64,000 nucleotides of DNA, taken from the NCBI RefSeq assembly GCF_900078685.2, contig NZ_LT546166.1:2946481-3010480 (forward strand), written 5' to 3'. Position 1 is the stretch's first letter. Every line of letters begins with the position of its first letter. This document shows positions 40,564 to 49,459 of this stretch, in pieces. The notes below the pieces were generated by a model. It ran no database searches. It was not told the origin of the DNA and saw nothing but the letters and a program-made list of their open reading frames with translations. Source of the stretch: Mycolicibacter icosiumassiliensis. GTDB taxonomy: Bacteria; Actinomycetota; Actinomycetes; Mycobacteriales; Mycobacteriaceae. The translations under genes were made by a program, and so were the position numbers.

Positions 40564-41888
40564 CCGACACTGTTCGCCAATCATCGCTGGACGCTGACCG
40601 GCGCGCTCTCTACGAGCAGGTCTGCGCCCGGCTGAATCCGGACAGATTCCGGGAGCTGCTAGTCAATCTGATCAATATCCACAGCCCGACCGGGCTGGAG
40701 CGTCAGGCATCGGAATTCATAGCCGACTACCTGCGGGACACCGTAGGAATCCCGGCGAGCTATCAGCCGATGAACGAAACCAGCGGCAACGCGTTCGGCG
40801 AGCACCTCGGCGGCGGCGCCGGCAGTCGACTGCTGCTCTACGCGCCCATCGACACCCACATCGACCCGGAGAACGATGTGCCGTGGGTCGGTCCCCGCCT
40901 ACGGCCCGACATGCTCCCGCATGCCCGAGTAGACGGCGACCTGGTGATCGGGTTGGGCGCGTCCAACCCGAAATGCATGGTCGCCGGACTGACCGAAGTG
41001 ACCCACGCCGTGGTCGAATCCGGGATACCGCTGACCGGCGACCTCGCGATCGGTTTCGCCGGCGGCGGTATGCCGGTCACCATGAGTAACCGAAACCAGG
41101 CCGGCATGAGCAGCGGAGTCTTCCACCTGTTGACCCACGGTGCGATGCCCGATCACGCGATCGTCTTCAAACCATGGTGGGCTGTCTTCCCCGAGGAACC
41201 GGGCATGTGCTGGTTCAAAGTATCGGTGCGGGGCACCTATGGCTACGCCGGAATTACCCGGGGCACACCAGGATTTCACTCGTCGATTGTGCCGGCCGCC
41301 CGAGTGATTCAGTACATCGAAGAGTGGCTGCCGCAATACACCGCCCACAACACCGCTGGCACCACGATTCCCGAAGGATGGATTTCTGCGATCCGGTCCG
41401 GCTCTCCGGACAAACCGGCCTTCCCCTCAGCCACGACCGAGATCTACCTCGACGTACGGGTCAACCCCCGCACCACACCCGCAGCGGTCCGCCATCAGTT
41501 CGCCGAACTCATCGCGCAGATCCGCGCAACCGAACCAGCCTTCGACCTGGACTGGGAAATGTATGGGTCACTGCCCGGCGGAATGACCGACCCCGACAAC
41601 TGGATCATCCATTCCTGCCGCCGGGGTTGGGAAGAAGTCGAGGGCCGCCCCTACGAATCCACCCCCCTGCTGGGTGGACAGACCGACGGGACACTAATCC
41701 GCCGCTTGGGTGTGCCCACCGCACGCATCGGCTACCCGTGGCCGCCGGCCAGCGCCCCCGCCGACCTCAATGAGGGTCTGGGCGGAATGGGCGTCGCCTC
41801 GGTCAACGACGTCATGACCGCCGTCCGCGCAGTGGCCTACGCCGTCGTCGACACCTTGACCCGCACCCGAGAGGAGATCGACCTGTGA
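40560..41888 (+). CDS. M20-like protein lacking several canonical metal and catalytic residues
   Basis: A 442-residue homologue of acetylornithine deacetylase-type M20 proteins (NLINIHSPTGLERQASEFIADYL; PIDTHIDPENDVPWVG keeps HxD). The bridging Asp of the usual GxGAxDxK motif is Asn in GLGASNPKCMVAG. The EE pair is absent (IGFAGGGMPVTMSNRN), and the terminal aHS.E motif reads PADLNEG. The fold should be kept, but standard dizinc chemistry seems unlikely. It overlaps the amidase (ATGA) and the racemase, so it is needed together with them. The role is unknown. Confidence 0.75.
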   Translation: MTDTVRQSSLDADRRALYEQVCARLNPDRFRELLVNLINIHSPTGLERQASEFIADYLRDTVGIPASYQPMNETSGNAFGEHLGGGAGSRLLLYAPIDTHIDPENDVPWVGPRLRPDMLPHARVDGDLVIGLGASNPKCMVAGLTEVTHAVVESGIPLTGDLAIGFAGGGMPVTMSNRNQAGMSSGVFHLLTHGAMPDHAIVFKPWWAVFPEEPGMCWFKVSVRGTYGYAGITRGTPGFHSSIVPAARVIQYIEEWLPQYTAHNTAGTTIPEGWISAIRSGSPDKPAFPSATTEIYLDVRVNPRTTPAAVRHQFAELIAQIRATEPAFDLDWEMYGSLPGGMTDPDNWIIHSCRRGWEEVEGRPYESTPLLGGQTDGTLIRRLGVPTARIGYPWPPASAPADLNEGLGGMGVASVNDVMTAVRAVAYAVVDTLTRTREEIDL

Positions 41889-42676
41889 CGCCACCCCGAA
41901 GGATCCTGAACATCGTTCCGGTTCCCGTAACACAACACGCACTTGACTCATTCGCTGCCCAAATTCCCGCGGAAGCAATATTTCCCGGCTTCGAGAATGT
42001 GTTTGTCGCGGTCCGAGCCGGTGGCACGACGTTGGACAGCGCCTACGAGGCCACGCTCGCGGACGTTTTCGTGCTGGAGGCCGGATGCCGCGCCGAAGAA
42101 CACGGATACGCCGCGGTCTGCGTCAACTCGATGAGCGATTCCGCGCTCGCCGCCCTTCGTTCCCGGCTAAGCATTCCGGTGGTCGCCCCAAACCTAGCCT
42201 CGATGTTGGTGGCGTCGTTGCTGGGCAAGAAGTTTTCGGTCGTAACGATGTGGCCGCAATGGCACGAGCTCTATCACAAGGCCGCGCGCGAACACGGGCT
42301 CACTGCCCGATTGGCCTCCGTCCGCGATGTCGGCATCCGGCCTGACACCACCGAATTACTGGCCGGAAAAGAAGATTTCATTTTCGAGGCGCTCGAAGCG
42401 CAGGCCCGTAAGGCGATTGACGAGGACGGCGCCGACGTGATCATCCTCGGATCCACCACGATGCACCAGTCCCACGCGTACCTGGAGAAAGTGCTGGATG
42501 TCCCCGTGATCAACCCCGGTGTGATCGCCTACAAGATGTGCGAACTGCTCGTCCTGAGTGGACTCACCCACAGCAAGCGCGCATACCCCGCACCCGCGTT
42601 GATCCAGGACGATCTGCTCAGTTCCGTCACCCCCGCACTGCCAAAGCACCGACCAGACCAGGAGACACACCCGTGA
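41885..42676 (+). CDS. Asp/Glu/hydantoin racemase superfamily protein
   Basis: A 263-residue protein starting at GTG 41885. The two Cys acid/bases of the family can be placed at GYAAVCVNSMSD (first) and at IILGSTTMHQSH, where the second Cys is replaced by Ser/Thr. A missing second Cys is seen in decarboxylases and isomerases of the fold (arylmalonate decarboxylase, maleate isomerase-like), so racemase activity is doubtful. Its partners are an amidase and an M20-like protein, pointing to an N-acyl or dicarboxylic intermediate. Confidence 0.78.
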   Translation: MTPPRRILNIVPVPVTQHALDSFAAQIPAEAIFPGFENVFVAVRAGGTTLDSAYEATLADVFVLEAGCRAEEHGYAAVCVNSMSDSALAALRSRLSIPVVAPNLASMLVASLLGKKFSVVTMWPQWHELYHKAAREHGLTARLASVRDVGIRPDTTELLAGKEDFIFEALEAQARKAIDEDGADVIILGSTTMHQSHAYLEKVLDVPVINPGVIAYKMCELLVLSGLTHSKRAYPAPALIQDDLLSSVTPALPKHRPDQETHP

Positions 42677-43524
42677 CGAACGTCAATCCAGAAATCGGCC
42701 GCACCCTAAACACCGGCGGCTACGACACCAACTACCACGACGTCGGCAGCGGTGCACCGGTGCTGTTGCTGCACGGTTCCGGCGCCGGGGTTTCGGCCTG
42801 GGCCAACTGGCGCGGCCTCGTCCCCGTGCTCTCGCAAGAATTCCGGGTGATCGCACCCGACCTGGTCGGTTTCGGCTACACAGAAACTCCAGACTCATTG
42901 CAGTTCAATATCTTCGACACCTGGATCGACCAGACGCTGGCCCTACTCGACGGCTTGGGCATCGACAAGACCCACATCGTGGGCAACTCGTTCGGCGGCG
43001 GGCTGGCGCTGCACCTGGCGACCAAGCACCCCGACCGGCTCGACCGGATCACCCTGATGGGCGCCGGCGGCGTAGAAATGCCAATGAGCGACGAACTCGA
43101 CCAGCTATGGGGCTACACCCCGTCGGTCGAGAACATGAAGAAAGTCATGGACATCATGGCTTACGACCGGTCGCTGGTCACCGACGAACTCGCCGAGCTG
43201 CGCTATCGAGCCACCATCCGGTCCGGCGCCCAGGAGGTGTTCGAGCGGGTCTTCCCACCACCGCGGCAGCGCTGGCTGGACGCTCAGATCGTGTCCGACG
43301 AAGCGCTGGCCGGCATCGCACACGAGGTGCTGATCCTGCACGGACGCGAGGACCGTGTCGTTCCCCTGCATGCCTCGCTGCACATGTTCGAACAGATCCC
43401 CAAATCCCAGTTGCACGTGTTCGGGCAATGTGGCCATTGGACTCAGATTGAGCATGCCGAACGATTCCATCAGTTGGTATCCCAATTCCTGCGGGAAGCC
43501 GACGTCGGCGGAGCGAGCACGTGA
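42673..43524 (+). CDS. Meta-cleavage product hydrolase (alpha/beta hydrolase)
   Basis: A 283-residue C-C bond hydrolase like DmpD/TodF/BphD. The oxyanion loop is LLHGSGAGVSAW, the nucleophile GNSFGGGLAL (Ser), the acid HGREDRVVP and the His QCGHWTQIEH. The cap MSDELDQLWGYTPSVENMKKVMDIMAYDRSLVTDE is characteristic. It would cut the ring-fission product into a carboxylic acid and 2-hydroxypenta-2,4-dienoate. GTG at 42673 overlaps the racemase stop. The acid released could be the CoA ligase substrate. Confidence 0.92.
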   Translation: MTNVNPEIGRTLNTGGYDTNYHDVGSGAPVLLLHGSGAGVSAWANWRGLVPVLSQEFRVIAPDLVGFGYTETPDSLQFNIFDTWIDQTLALLDGLGIDKTHIVGNSFGGGLALHLATKHPDRLDRITLMGAGGVEMPMSDELDQLWGYTPSVENMKKVMDIMAYDRSLVTDELAELRYRATIRSGAQEVFERVFPPPRQRWLDAQIVSDEALAGIAHEVLILHGREDRVVPLHASLHMFEQIPKSQLHVFGQCGHWTQIEHAERFHQLVSQFLREADVGGAST

Positions 43525-44321
43525 CCGTCGCCGCCACCACCGACCTGCAATCAGAACTCGCCGACAAGCTGCGGGCGGCCCACACTCATCGGATCCCGAT
43601 CGACCGGATCACGGCGAAATATCCGCATCTCACCATCGATGACGCTTACGCCATTCAACAGCAACAGATTTCGGCATGGAGCAGCGGCGGCGACCAGGTG
43701 CGCGGCCACAAGGTGGGCCTGACATCCAAGGCCATGCAACGCCAGCTCGGCGTCGACTTTCCCGATTACGGACGCCTCACCGCCTCGATGTTTCTGCCCG
43801 AGGGAACTGCCATCCCCGCCGATCGGTTCCTACAGCCGCGACTCGAACCGGAGGTCGCCTTCGTCCTGGGCCGCCGCTTGACCGGCCCAGGAGTGACCGT
43901 GGCCGACGCAGCCCGCGCGGTCGACGTCGTCCTACCAGCGCTGGAGATCATCGACTCACGGATCCGCGACTGGGACATCGGCCTTGTCGACACGATCGCC
44001 GATAACGCCTCCTCCGGCGGTGTCCTGCTCGGCGGCACCGCCCGCCGCCTCGACGAGCTGGACCTGCGGCTGATGGGTGTACTCGTGCACCGCAACGGCG
44101 AGCTCGTTGCCACCGGTGCCGGCGCGGCGGTGCTGGGCTCTCCGCTCAACGCTCTGGCGTGGCTGGCCAACACGCTTGGCCCCCGCGGCATCGCCGTCGA
44201 AGAAGGCGAGATCGTCATCCCCGGATCTATGACGTCGGCGATCCCGGTGCAGGCCGGCGACAGCTTCCACATCGAATTCACCGCACTCGGCAGCGTCACA
44301 GCCCATTTCGCTGCCGAGTAA
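43521..44321 (+). CDS. 2-oxopent-4-enoate (2-hydroxypentadienoate) hydratase
   Basis: A 266-residue FAH-family enzyme of the lower meta pathway (MhpD/DmpE/TesE type). It hydrates 2-hydroxypenta-2,4-dienoate to 4-hydroxy-2-oxovalerate. Motifs: DDAYAIQQQQI, GHKVGLTSKAMQRQLGV, LEPEVAFVLGRRL (metal Glu), LPALEIIDSRIRDW and SPLNALAWLANTLG. The start is GTG 43521, coupled to the hydrolase. Confidence 0.93.
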   Translation: MTVAATTDLQSELADKLRAAHTHRIPIDRITAKYPHLTIDDAYAIQQQQISAWSSGGDQVRGHKVGLTSKAMQRQLGVDFPDYGRLTASMFLPEGTAIPADRFLQPRLEPEVAFVLGRRLTGPGVTVADAARAVDVVLPALEIIDSRIRDWDIGLVDTIADNASSGGVLLGGTARRLDELDLRLMGVLVHRNGELVATGAGAAVLGSPLNALAWLANTLGPRGIAVEEGEIVIPGSMTSAIPVQAGDSFHIEFTALGSVTAHFAAE

Positions 44322-44350
44322 TCCCACCAGAACACCCCTAGGAGAGACCC

Positions 44351-45268
44351 TTGTCCATCGTTACTGCGGCCATTGTTGGGCCGGGCAATATTGGGACTGA
44401 CTTGTTGGCGAAGTTGTCGCGCAGTGAGCGGATTGCAGTGCACTCGATGGTGGGTGTGGATCCGGATTCCGAGGGATTAGCGCGTGCGGCCCGGTTAGGG
44501 GTGGCGACCTCGGCTGGTGGGGTGGATTGGTTGCTGTCCCAACATGAGTTGCCCGACATCGTGTTCGAGGCCACCTCGGCCAAGGCCCATGCCGCGAATG
44601 CACCGCGCTACGCCGAGGCCGGGATCCGGGCGGTGGATCTGACCCCGGCAGCAATTGGGCCGTTCGTATGCCCGCCGGTCAATCTCGACATCAACACGAC
44701 CGCGCCAAATATCAACATGATCACCTGTGGTGGGCAGGCCACCATCCCGATCGTGGCCGCGGTCAACCGGGTCACCGCGGTCAGCTACGCCGAGATCGTG
44801 GCGTCGATCTCGTCGCGTTCGGCCGGGCCGGGCACGCGGGCCAATATCGATGAGTTCACCGAAACGACGGGGCGAGCGATCGAGGACGTCGGCGGAGCAA
44901 CCCGAGGCCGGGCGATCATCATCATCAATCCGGTCGATCCACCAATGATCATGCGCGACACAGTGTTCTGCGCTATTGACCCCGATGCCGACCGTAACCA
45001 GATCAGGGCATCCATTCATGCCATGGTCGACACCGTCGCCACCTACGTGCCCGGCTACACCCTCAAAGCCGACCCGCAATTCGACGATCCCCGCCCGGAC
45101 TGGAACGGCAAAGCACGGGTGACCACCCTGCTGGAGGTCCGCGGCGCCGGCGACTACCTGCCCGACTACGCCGGCAACCTCGACATCATGACCGCCGTAG
45201 CCGCCGAGGCCGGCGAACGCATCGCCGCTTCCCTACTGACACAACACGATCAGGTGGTAACACAATGA
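44351..45268 (+). CDS. Acetaldehyde dehydrogenase (acylating)
   Basis: A 305-residue enzyme (DmpF/MhpF/HsaG type) that converts acetaldehyde to acetyl-CoA with NAD+. The NAD site is [14 protein letters not shown], and the catalytic Cys lies in [13 protein letters not shown]. The start TTG at 44351 is preceded by TAGGAGAGAC, a strong ribosome site after a 29-bp gap from the hydratase. It forms a channelling complex with the aldolase encoded next. Confidence 0.95.
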   Translation: MSIVTAAIVGPGNIGTDLLAKLSRSERIAVHSMVGVDPDSEGLARAARLGVATSAGGVDWLLSQHELPDIVFEATSAKAHAANAPRYAEAGIRAVDLTPAAIGPFVCPPVNLDINTTAPNINMITCGGQATIPIVAAVNRVTAVSYAEIVASISSRSAGPGTRANIDEFTETTGRAIEDVGGATRGRAIIIINPVDPPMIMRDTVFCAIDPDADRNQIRASIHAMVDTVATYVPGYTLKADPQFDDPRPDWNGKARVTTLLEVRGAGDYLPDYAGNLDIMTAVAAEAGERIAASLLTQHDQVVTQ

Positions 45269-46332
45269 CCAACTGGGACACCCACAGCCGCGACGTGCGC
45301 CTGGTGGACACCACACTGCGGGACGGCAGCCACGCCATGGCGCACCGCTTCACCGTCGCCGAGGTCCACGACACCGTCATCGCACTGGATGCCGCCGGGA
45401 TCTCGCTAATCGAAGTCGCCCACGGCGACGGACTGGGCGGGTCCACCTTCAACTACGGCTTCTCCGCGGTCCCCGAAACCGAACTCATCGCTACCGCCGT
45501 GGCCGCGGCCCGCCACGCCAAGATCGCCGTGCTGCTGCTACCGGGCCTGGGTACGGTCACCGACCTCAAAACCGCCCACGACCTCGGCGCCGGTGCAGTT
45601 CGTATCGCCACCCACTGCACCGAAGCCGACATCTCCTTGCAACACTTCGGCGCGGCACGCGCCCTGGGCATGGAAACCGTCGGCTTCCTGATGCTCTCCC
45701 ACATGTCCAGCCCCGAACGGCTGGCCCGGCAAGCCCGCGTCATGGCCGACGCCGGCTGCCAATGTGTCTACGTCGTCGACTCCGCCGGCGCGCTGATTCT
45801 CGACGAAGTCAGCGACCGCGTCGCAGCTCTGGTTGCCGAACTCGGTGATGACGCCCAAGTGGGCTATCACGGGCACCAAAACCTCAGCCTCGGCGTGGCC
45901 AATTCGGTGCTGGCCTACCGCGCCGGCGCCCGCCAAATCGACGGCTCGCTAGTTGCTCTCGGTGCGGGAGCGGGCAACTCTCCCACCGAAGTCTTGGCTA
46001 CGGTTTTCGAACGGCTCGCCATCACCACCGGCATCGACAAAGACCAGGTGCTGGCAGCTGCCGAAGAAACCGTCAAGCCCTACATCACCCGCCTGCCCGT
46101 GATGGACCGCGCCTCAATCGTCCAGGGCTTCGCCGGGGTCTACTCCAGCTTTCTACTTCACGCTGAACGCGCAGCGCATCGCTACAACGTGCCCGCACAC
46201 GAAATCCTTTACCGCGTAGGACAAAAGCGATACGTCGGCGGTCAGGAAGACATGATCATCGACATCGCGATTCAGCTGCAGCACGAACAGACATCCGCCG
46301 ATCTCCCACCCGCCGAACTCAGCACCGCCTAG
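45265..46332 (+). CDS. 4-hydroxy-2-oxovalerate aldolase
   Basis: A 355-residue DmpG/MhpE/HsaF-type aldolase giving pyruvate and acetaldehyde. The HMGL-like TIM barrel starts with [17 protein letters not shown] (the DxTLRDG motif with metal Asp), and [15 protein letters not shown] supplies the metal His pair. The C-terminal DmpG communication domain ([22 protein letters not shown]) is complete. It overlaps the dehydrogenase gene by 4 bp. With the dehydrogenase it finishes the route to pyruvate and acetyl-CoA. Confidence 0.95.
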   Translation: MTNWDTHSRDVRLVDTTLRDGSHAMAHRFTVAEVHDTVIALDAAGISLIEVAHGDGLGGSTFNYGFSAVPETELIATAVAAARHAKIAVLLLPGLGTVTDLKTAHDLGAGAVRIATHCTEADISLQHFGAARALGMETVGFLMLSHMSSPERLARQARVMADAGCQCVYVVDSAGALILDEVSDRVAALVAELGDDAQVGYHGHQNLSLGVANSVLAYRAGARQIDGSLVALGAGAGNSPTEVLATVFERLAITTGIDKDQVLAAAEETVKPYITRLPVMDRASIVQGFAGVYSSFLLHAERAAHRYNVPAHEILYRVGQKRYVGGQEDMIIDIAIQLQHEQTSADLPPAELSTA

Positions 46333-46360
46333 CAACTAGAAGAGTACAGAAGGGACCTCC

Positions 46361-49237
46361 ATGAACGTCGCAATCATAGGTGCGGGTATCGCCGGACTGT
46401 GTTCAGCGAAGATACTCACCGAATTCGGTTTTGATGTCACTGTTTTCGACAAGACACCCGACGTGGGCGGGGTGTGGAGCCGCACCCGCCGCTATCCGGG
46501 CGTCACGACGCAAAACAACAAGGGTACATACGCCTTCTCCGATTTTCCGATGCCGAAGGACTATCCGGAATGGCCAGCCGGGGCACAGGTGCAGCAGTAC
46601 CTCGCCGAGTACGCGCGTCATTTCAACCTCGACCACCGCATCCGATTGCAAACTGAAGTGCTGTCTGCCGACCTCGACGAGCAGGCAGGGCGATGGACCC
46701 TCACCACCCGAAAGGGTGATGAAGGATTGACGGAAGAGATCGAATTTGATCAGCTGATCGTGGCTAACGGCATCTTCTGCGATCCGTTCGTTCCCGACTA
46801 CCCCGGTACGTCGGACTTCCTCCGGACCGGTGGACAGCTTTGCGCCGCATCAGAATTCAACGACTTGCGAGACGCTGCCGGAAAAGACATCGTCGTGGTC
46901 GGCTATGGCAAATCCGCTTGCGACATCGCCGAGTCCCTCAGCGACGTGGCATCGTCGACGACCGTGGTCGCTCGTGAAGTCACCTGGAAGATGCCACGCA
47001 AGGTTGCAGGTTTGCTCAATATGAAATATTTATTGCTAACTCGACTGACCGAGGCGCTATTCCAACATCTTGACCAACAAAGGTTTGTGCGCTTCCGTCG
47101 GTTTGCCCGGAACGCGCTGCTGGGTTCGGTTGGATCGGTCGCCCGGCGCCAACTGTTATTTGACGAACTCGGTCTGGTGCCAAGGGGTCCATTTGAAAAC
47201 ATCGTCCGTCATGCGGTAGGCCTCGCCACCGAAAACTTCTATGAGAAGATCCGCGATGGCATCATCGATATACATCGCGAACTGACCATCGCCCAACTAT
47301 GCGAAAAGGATGGCCGTCCGACTGTCGTCTTCTCGGACGGCAGTATACTAGCCGCCGATACTGTTATTTGTGCGACCGGCTTTGTGCAGCATGCTCCGTT
47401 TCTGACAGACTCCCTCCACCGACGTCTCACTGACGCAGACGGCAACTTTATGCTGTACCGCCAGATTTTACCGCTGGACGTGCCGCGGCTGTTCTTCGTG
47501 GGCTATGGATCCTCTTTGCTCAGCACCCTCAGTGCCGAAGCGGCAGCCATGTGGGTGGTTCACTATCTCGCCGGAATCGCCGAGATACCGAACGCCACGG
47601 AGCGCCGAGCATTTACGGAGCGCCGATTGAACTGGATGATCGAACGTACTCAAGGCAAGCAGGCATGCGGTACCAACATTATTCCGTTCCAGCTGCGGTT
47701 GATTGATGAGATTCTGGATGAAATCGGAGTGAATATCGGCCGCTGGGCAAAGCTACGCCAGTGGCTACTGCCGATCAGACCGCAATCTTATAAGGCGGCT
47801 ACCCGGAAACTTCACCGTTTGGTCGACAGAAAGCGTCGGACACCCGCATTATTTGCCGCCGTATTCACGATCATCGGTCTTGTACTCGCAGGCCTCGTGA
47901 ACCCACATATTTCGCGCGCGGACGAGGACCAGGACAGTCATAAGAGTTGGTACATCGAAGGAGCCGAGTTCGAGCCGAGTCGGACCGACCAAAACGGGGT
48001 CCTAGACGACATATCGTTCTATACGCCGCCAGATCCACTGCCGCCAGGTCAACCCGGTGACCTGATCCGCACCGAGCCGTCGCGCGTAGTCTTCGAGCCC
48101 TCCGGCCGGGTATGGTTTCGCGGTACGGGAACTCGGATCATGTACCGCAGCACCGAAGCACAGGGCCACCCGGTCGCAGTGACCGGCACCTATATCGAGC
48201 CGGACAACCCTTGGCCGGGCAACGGTCCGCGCCCGTTAATCGCCTATGCGGCGCTTCCGACCGGGATGGGTGAGCAGTGCGCGCCATCAAAGCTGATTAA
48301 CCAGGGTATCCACGCCTCCACATCGTCAGGTTTTGACGTCATGATCAACCTCGACCAGGGCTTCATCGGGACGTTGGTGGCGCGGGGATTCGCTGTCGTG
48401 ATTACCGACGGCGTCGGTATGGGCGTCCATGGTCAGAACTCGCCGCAGTTTGTGAACAGGGTTGCCGCCGGCACCGCTTTGATCGACGCTGCCCGAGCAG
48501 CGATGAAGCTACCCGGCACTTCCCTGGAGCCGCACGGGCCGGTCGCGTTCTGGGGTTGGTTGTCGGGCGGACACGCCGCATTGGCGGCGTCTGAACTGGC
48601 GGATACCTATGGACCCGAACTCAATACGGTTGGCGCGTATGCGGCCGCCACGCCCACCGATATATCTGTACTCGTCCCAGTCTTTGACGGTAACTTCCTG
48701 GCTGGAACAACCGGCTGGATATTGAGAGGCATGATGTCGGCTTACCCTGAGACTGAACAACCCATTCGGGATTCGTTAACCCCGCGCGGTTTGGAGATGC
48801 TGGATAACACCGGGCGTCAGTGCCTCGTGCAAACTGGGATCGATTACGAATTCCGTCACCTCGGAGGTGGGCCAACAGACGCCGAATCGGGTCGATTCTG
48901 GTTTAAGCATGATATTTACGAAGGTGCCCAGGTGGACCCTCTTAAGAGTCTGCTCAAGACAATGCGACTAGGTGTCAGCAAACCTAACATGCCAGTGTAT
49001 TTCGACCACAATCGGTGGGATTCATTCGCACCCTACCAAACCGCCCTTCAGACAGCGCGGGAATACTGCGCCATGGGCACCGATGTTACATTCTGGACCA
49101 ACGAGCAGCCCCCATTCTTGAACAAATTGGCTATCAACTCCCTTTTGCCAGTGGTAGTCGATGGCGAGAGAAGCATTGCGTGGGTTACCGATCGGTTCAA
49201 TGGCGTGCCGACTACACCAAATTGTGGTGAACTCTAG
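46361..49237 (+). CDS. Fusion of a flavin monooxygenase with a lipase-fold domain
   Basis: One uninterrupted 958-residue frame. Residues 1-490 are a flavoprotein monooxygenase: GAGIAGLCSA (FAD), YPGVTTQNNKGTYAFSDFP, a second Rossmann VVVGYGKSACDIAE and ATGFVQHAPF. A hydrophobic segment at about 505-525 (LFAAVFTIIGLVLAGLV) follows. Residues 540-958 resemble the secretory LIP lipases (PLIAYAALPTGMGEQCAPS; GRQCLVQTGIDYE), but the usual GYSQGG elbow is GWLSGG, putting Leu at the nucleophile position. Codon use is clearly AT-richer than the neighbours. GAAGGGACC precedes ATG. The role in the pathway is uncertain. Confidence 0.8.
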   Translation: MNVAIIGAGIAGLCSAKILTEFGFDVTVFDKTPDVGGVWSRTRRYPGVTTQNNKGTYAFSDFPMPKDYPEWPAGAQVQQYLAEYARHFNLDHRIRLQTEVLSADLDEQAGRWTLTTRKGDEGLTEEIEFDQLIVANGIFCDPFVPDYPGTSDFLRTGGQLCAASEFNDLRDAAGKDIVVVGYGKSACDIAESLSDVASSTTVVAREVTWKMPRKVAGLLNMKYLLLTRLTEALFQHLDQQRFVRFRRFARNALLGSVGSVARRQLLFDELGLVPRGPFENIVRHAVGLATENFYEKIRDGIIDIHRELTIAQLCEKDGRPTVVFSDGSILAADTVICATGFVQHAPFLTDSLHRRLTDADGNFMLYRQILPLDVPRLFFVGYGSSLLSTLSAEAAAMWVVHYLAGIAEIPNATERRAFTERRLNWMIERTQGKQACGTNIIPFQLRLIDEILDEIGVNIGRWAKLRQWLLPIRPQSYKAATRKLHRLVDRKRRTPALFAAVFTIIGLVLAGLVNPHISRADEDQDSHKSWYIEGAEFEPSRTDQNGVLDDISFYTPPDPLPPGQPGDLIRTEPSRVVFEPSGRVWFRGTGTRIMYRSTEAQGHPVAVTGTYIEPDNPWPGNGPRPLIAYAALPTGMGEQCAPSKLINQGIHASTSSGFDVMINLDQGFIGTLVARGFAVVITDGVGMGVHGQNSPQFVNRVAAGTALIDAARAAMKLPGTSLEPHGPVAFWGWLSGGHAALAASELADTYGPELNTVGAYAAATPTDISVLVPVFDGNFLAGTTGWILRGMMSAYPETEQPIRDSLTPRGLEMLDNTGRQCLVQTGIDYEFRHLGGGPTDAESGRFWFKHDIYEGAQVDPLKSLLKTMRLGVSKPNMPVYFDHNRWDSFAPYQTALQTAREYCAMGTDVTFWTNEQPPFLNKLAINSLLPVVVDGERSIAWVTDRFNGVPTTPNCGEL

Positions 49238-49429
49238 TGACATACGTCTTTAGGAATTTTCTGACAGAGGTTAGTCGGCCGAATCACATGAAATACCGAG
49301 CTACAGCACCGTCAGCAGACACCTTCGACGTTGGGTACGCGGAAAAGCCGGTTGTGCGTCCAATACTAGCTATCCGCTCCAACAGGAGAGACAGCATTTG
49401 CTAGCGATCAATTCGGTACGCCTAGTACT

Positions 49430-49446
49430 GTTGGTACAGCACCAAC
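49430..49446. promoter_or_regulatory. GTTGGT-N5-ACCAAC palindrome just before the LLM gene
   Basis: GTTGGT (49430-49435) and ACCAAC (49441-49446), perfect arms, end 13 bp before the ATG. The arms recall the GTTGGTT arms of the palindrome at 31970. No Shine-Dalgarno sequence is visible, so the site is an operator or the transcript may be leaderless. Confidence 0.4.
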
Positions 49447-49459
49447 GGCTAGATATAAC

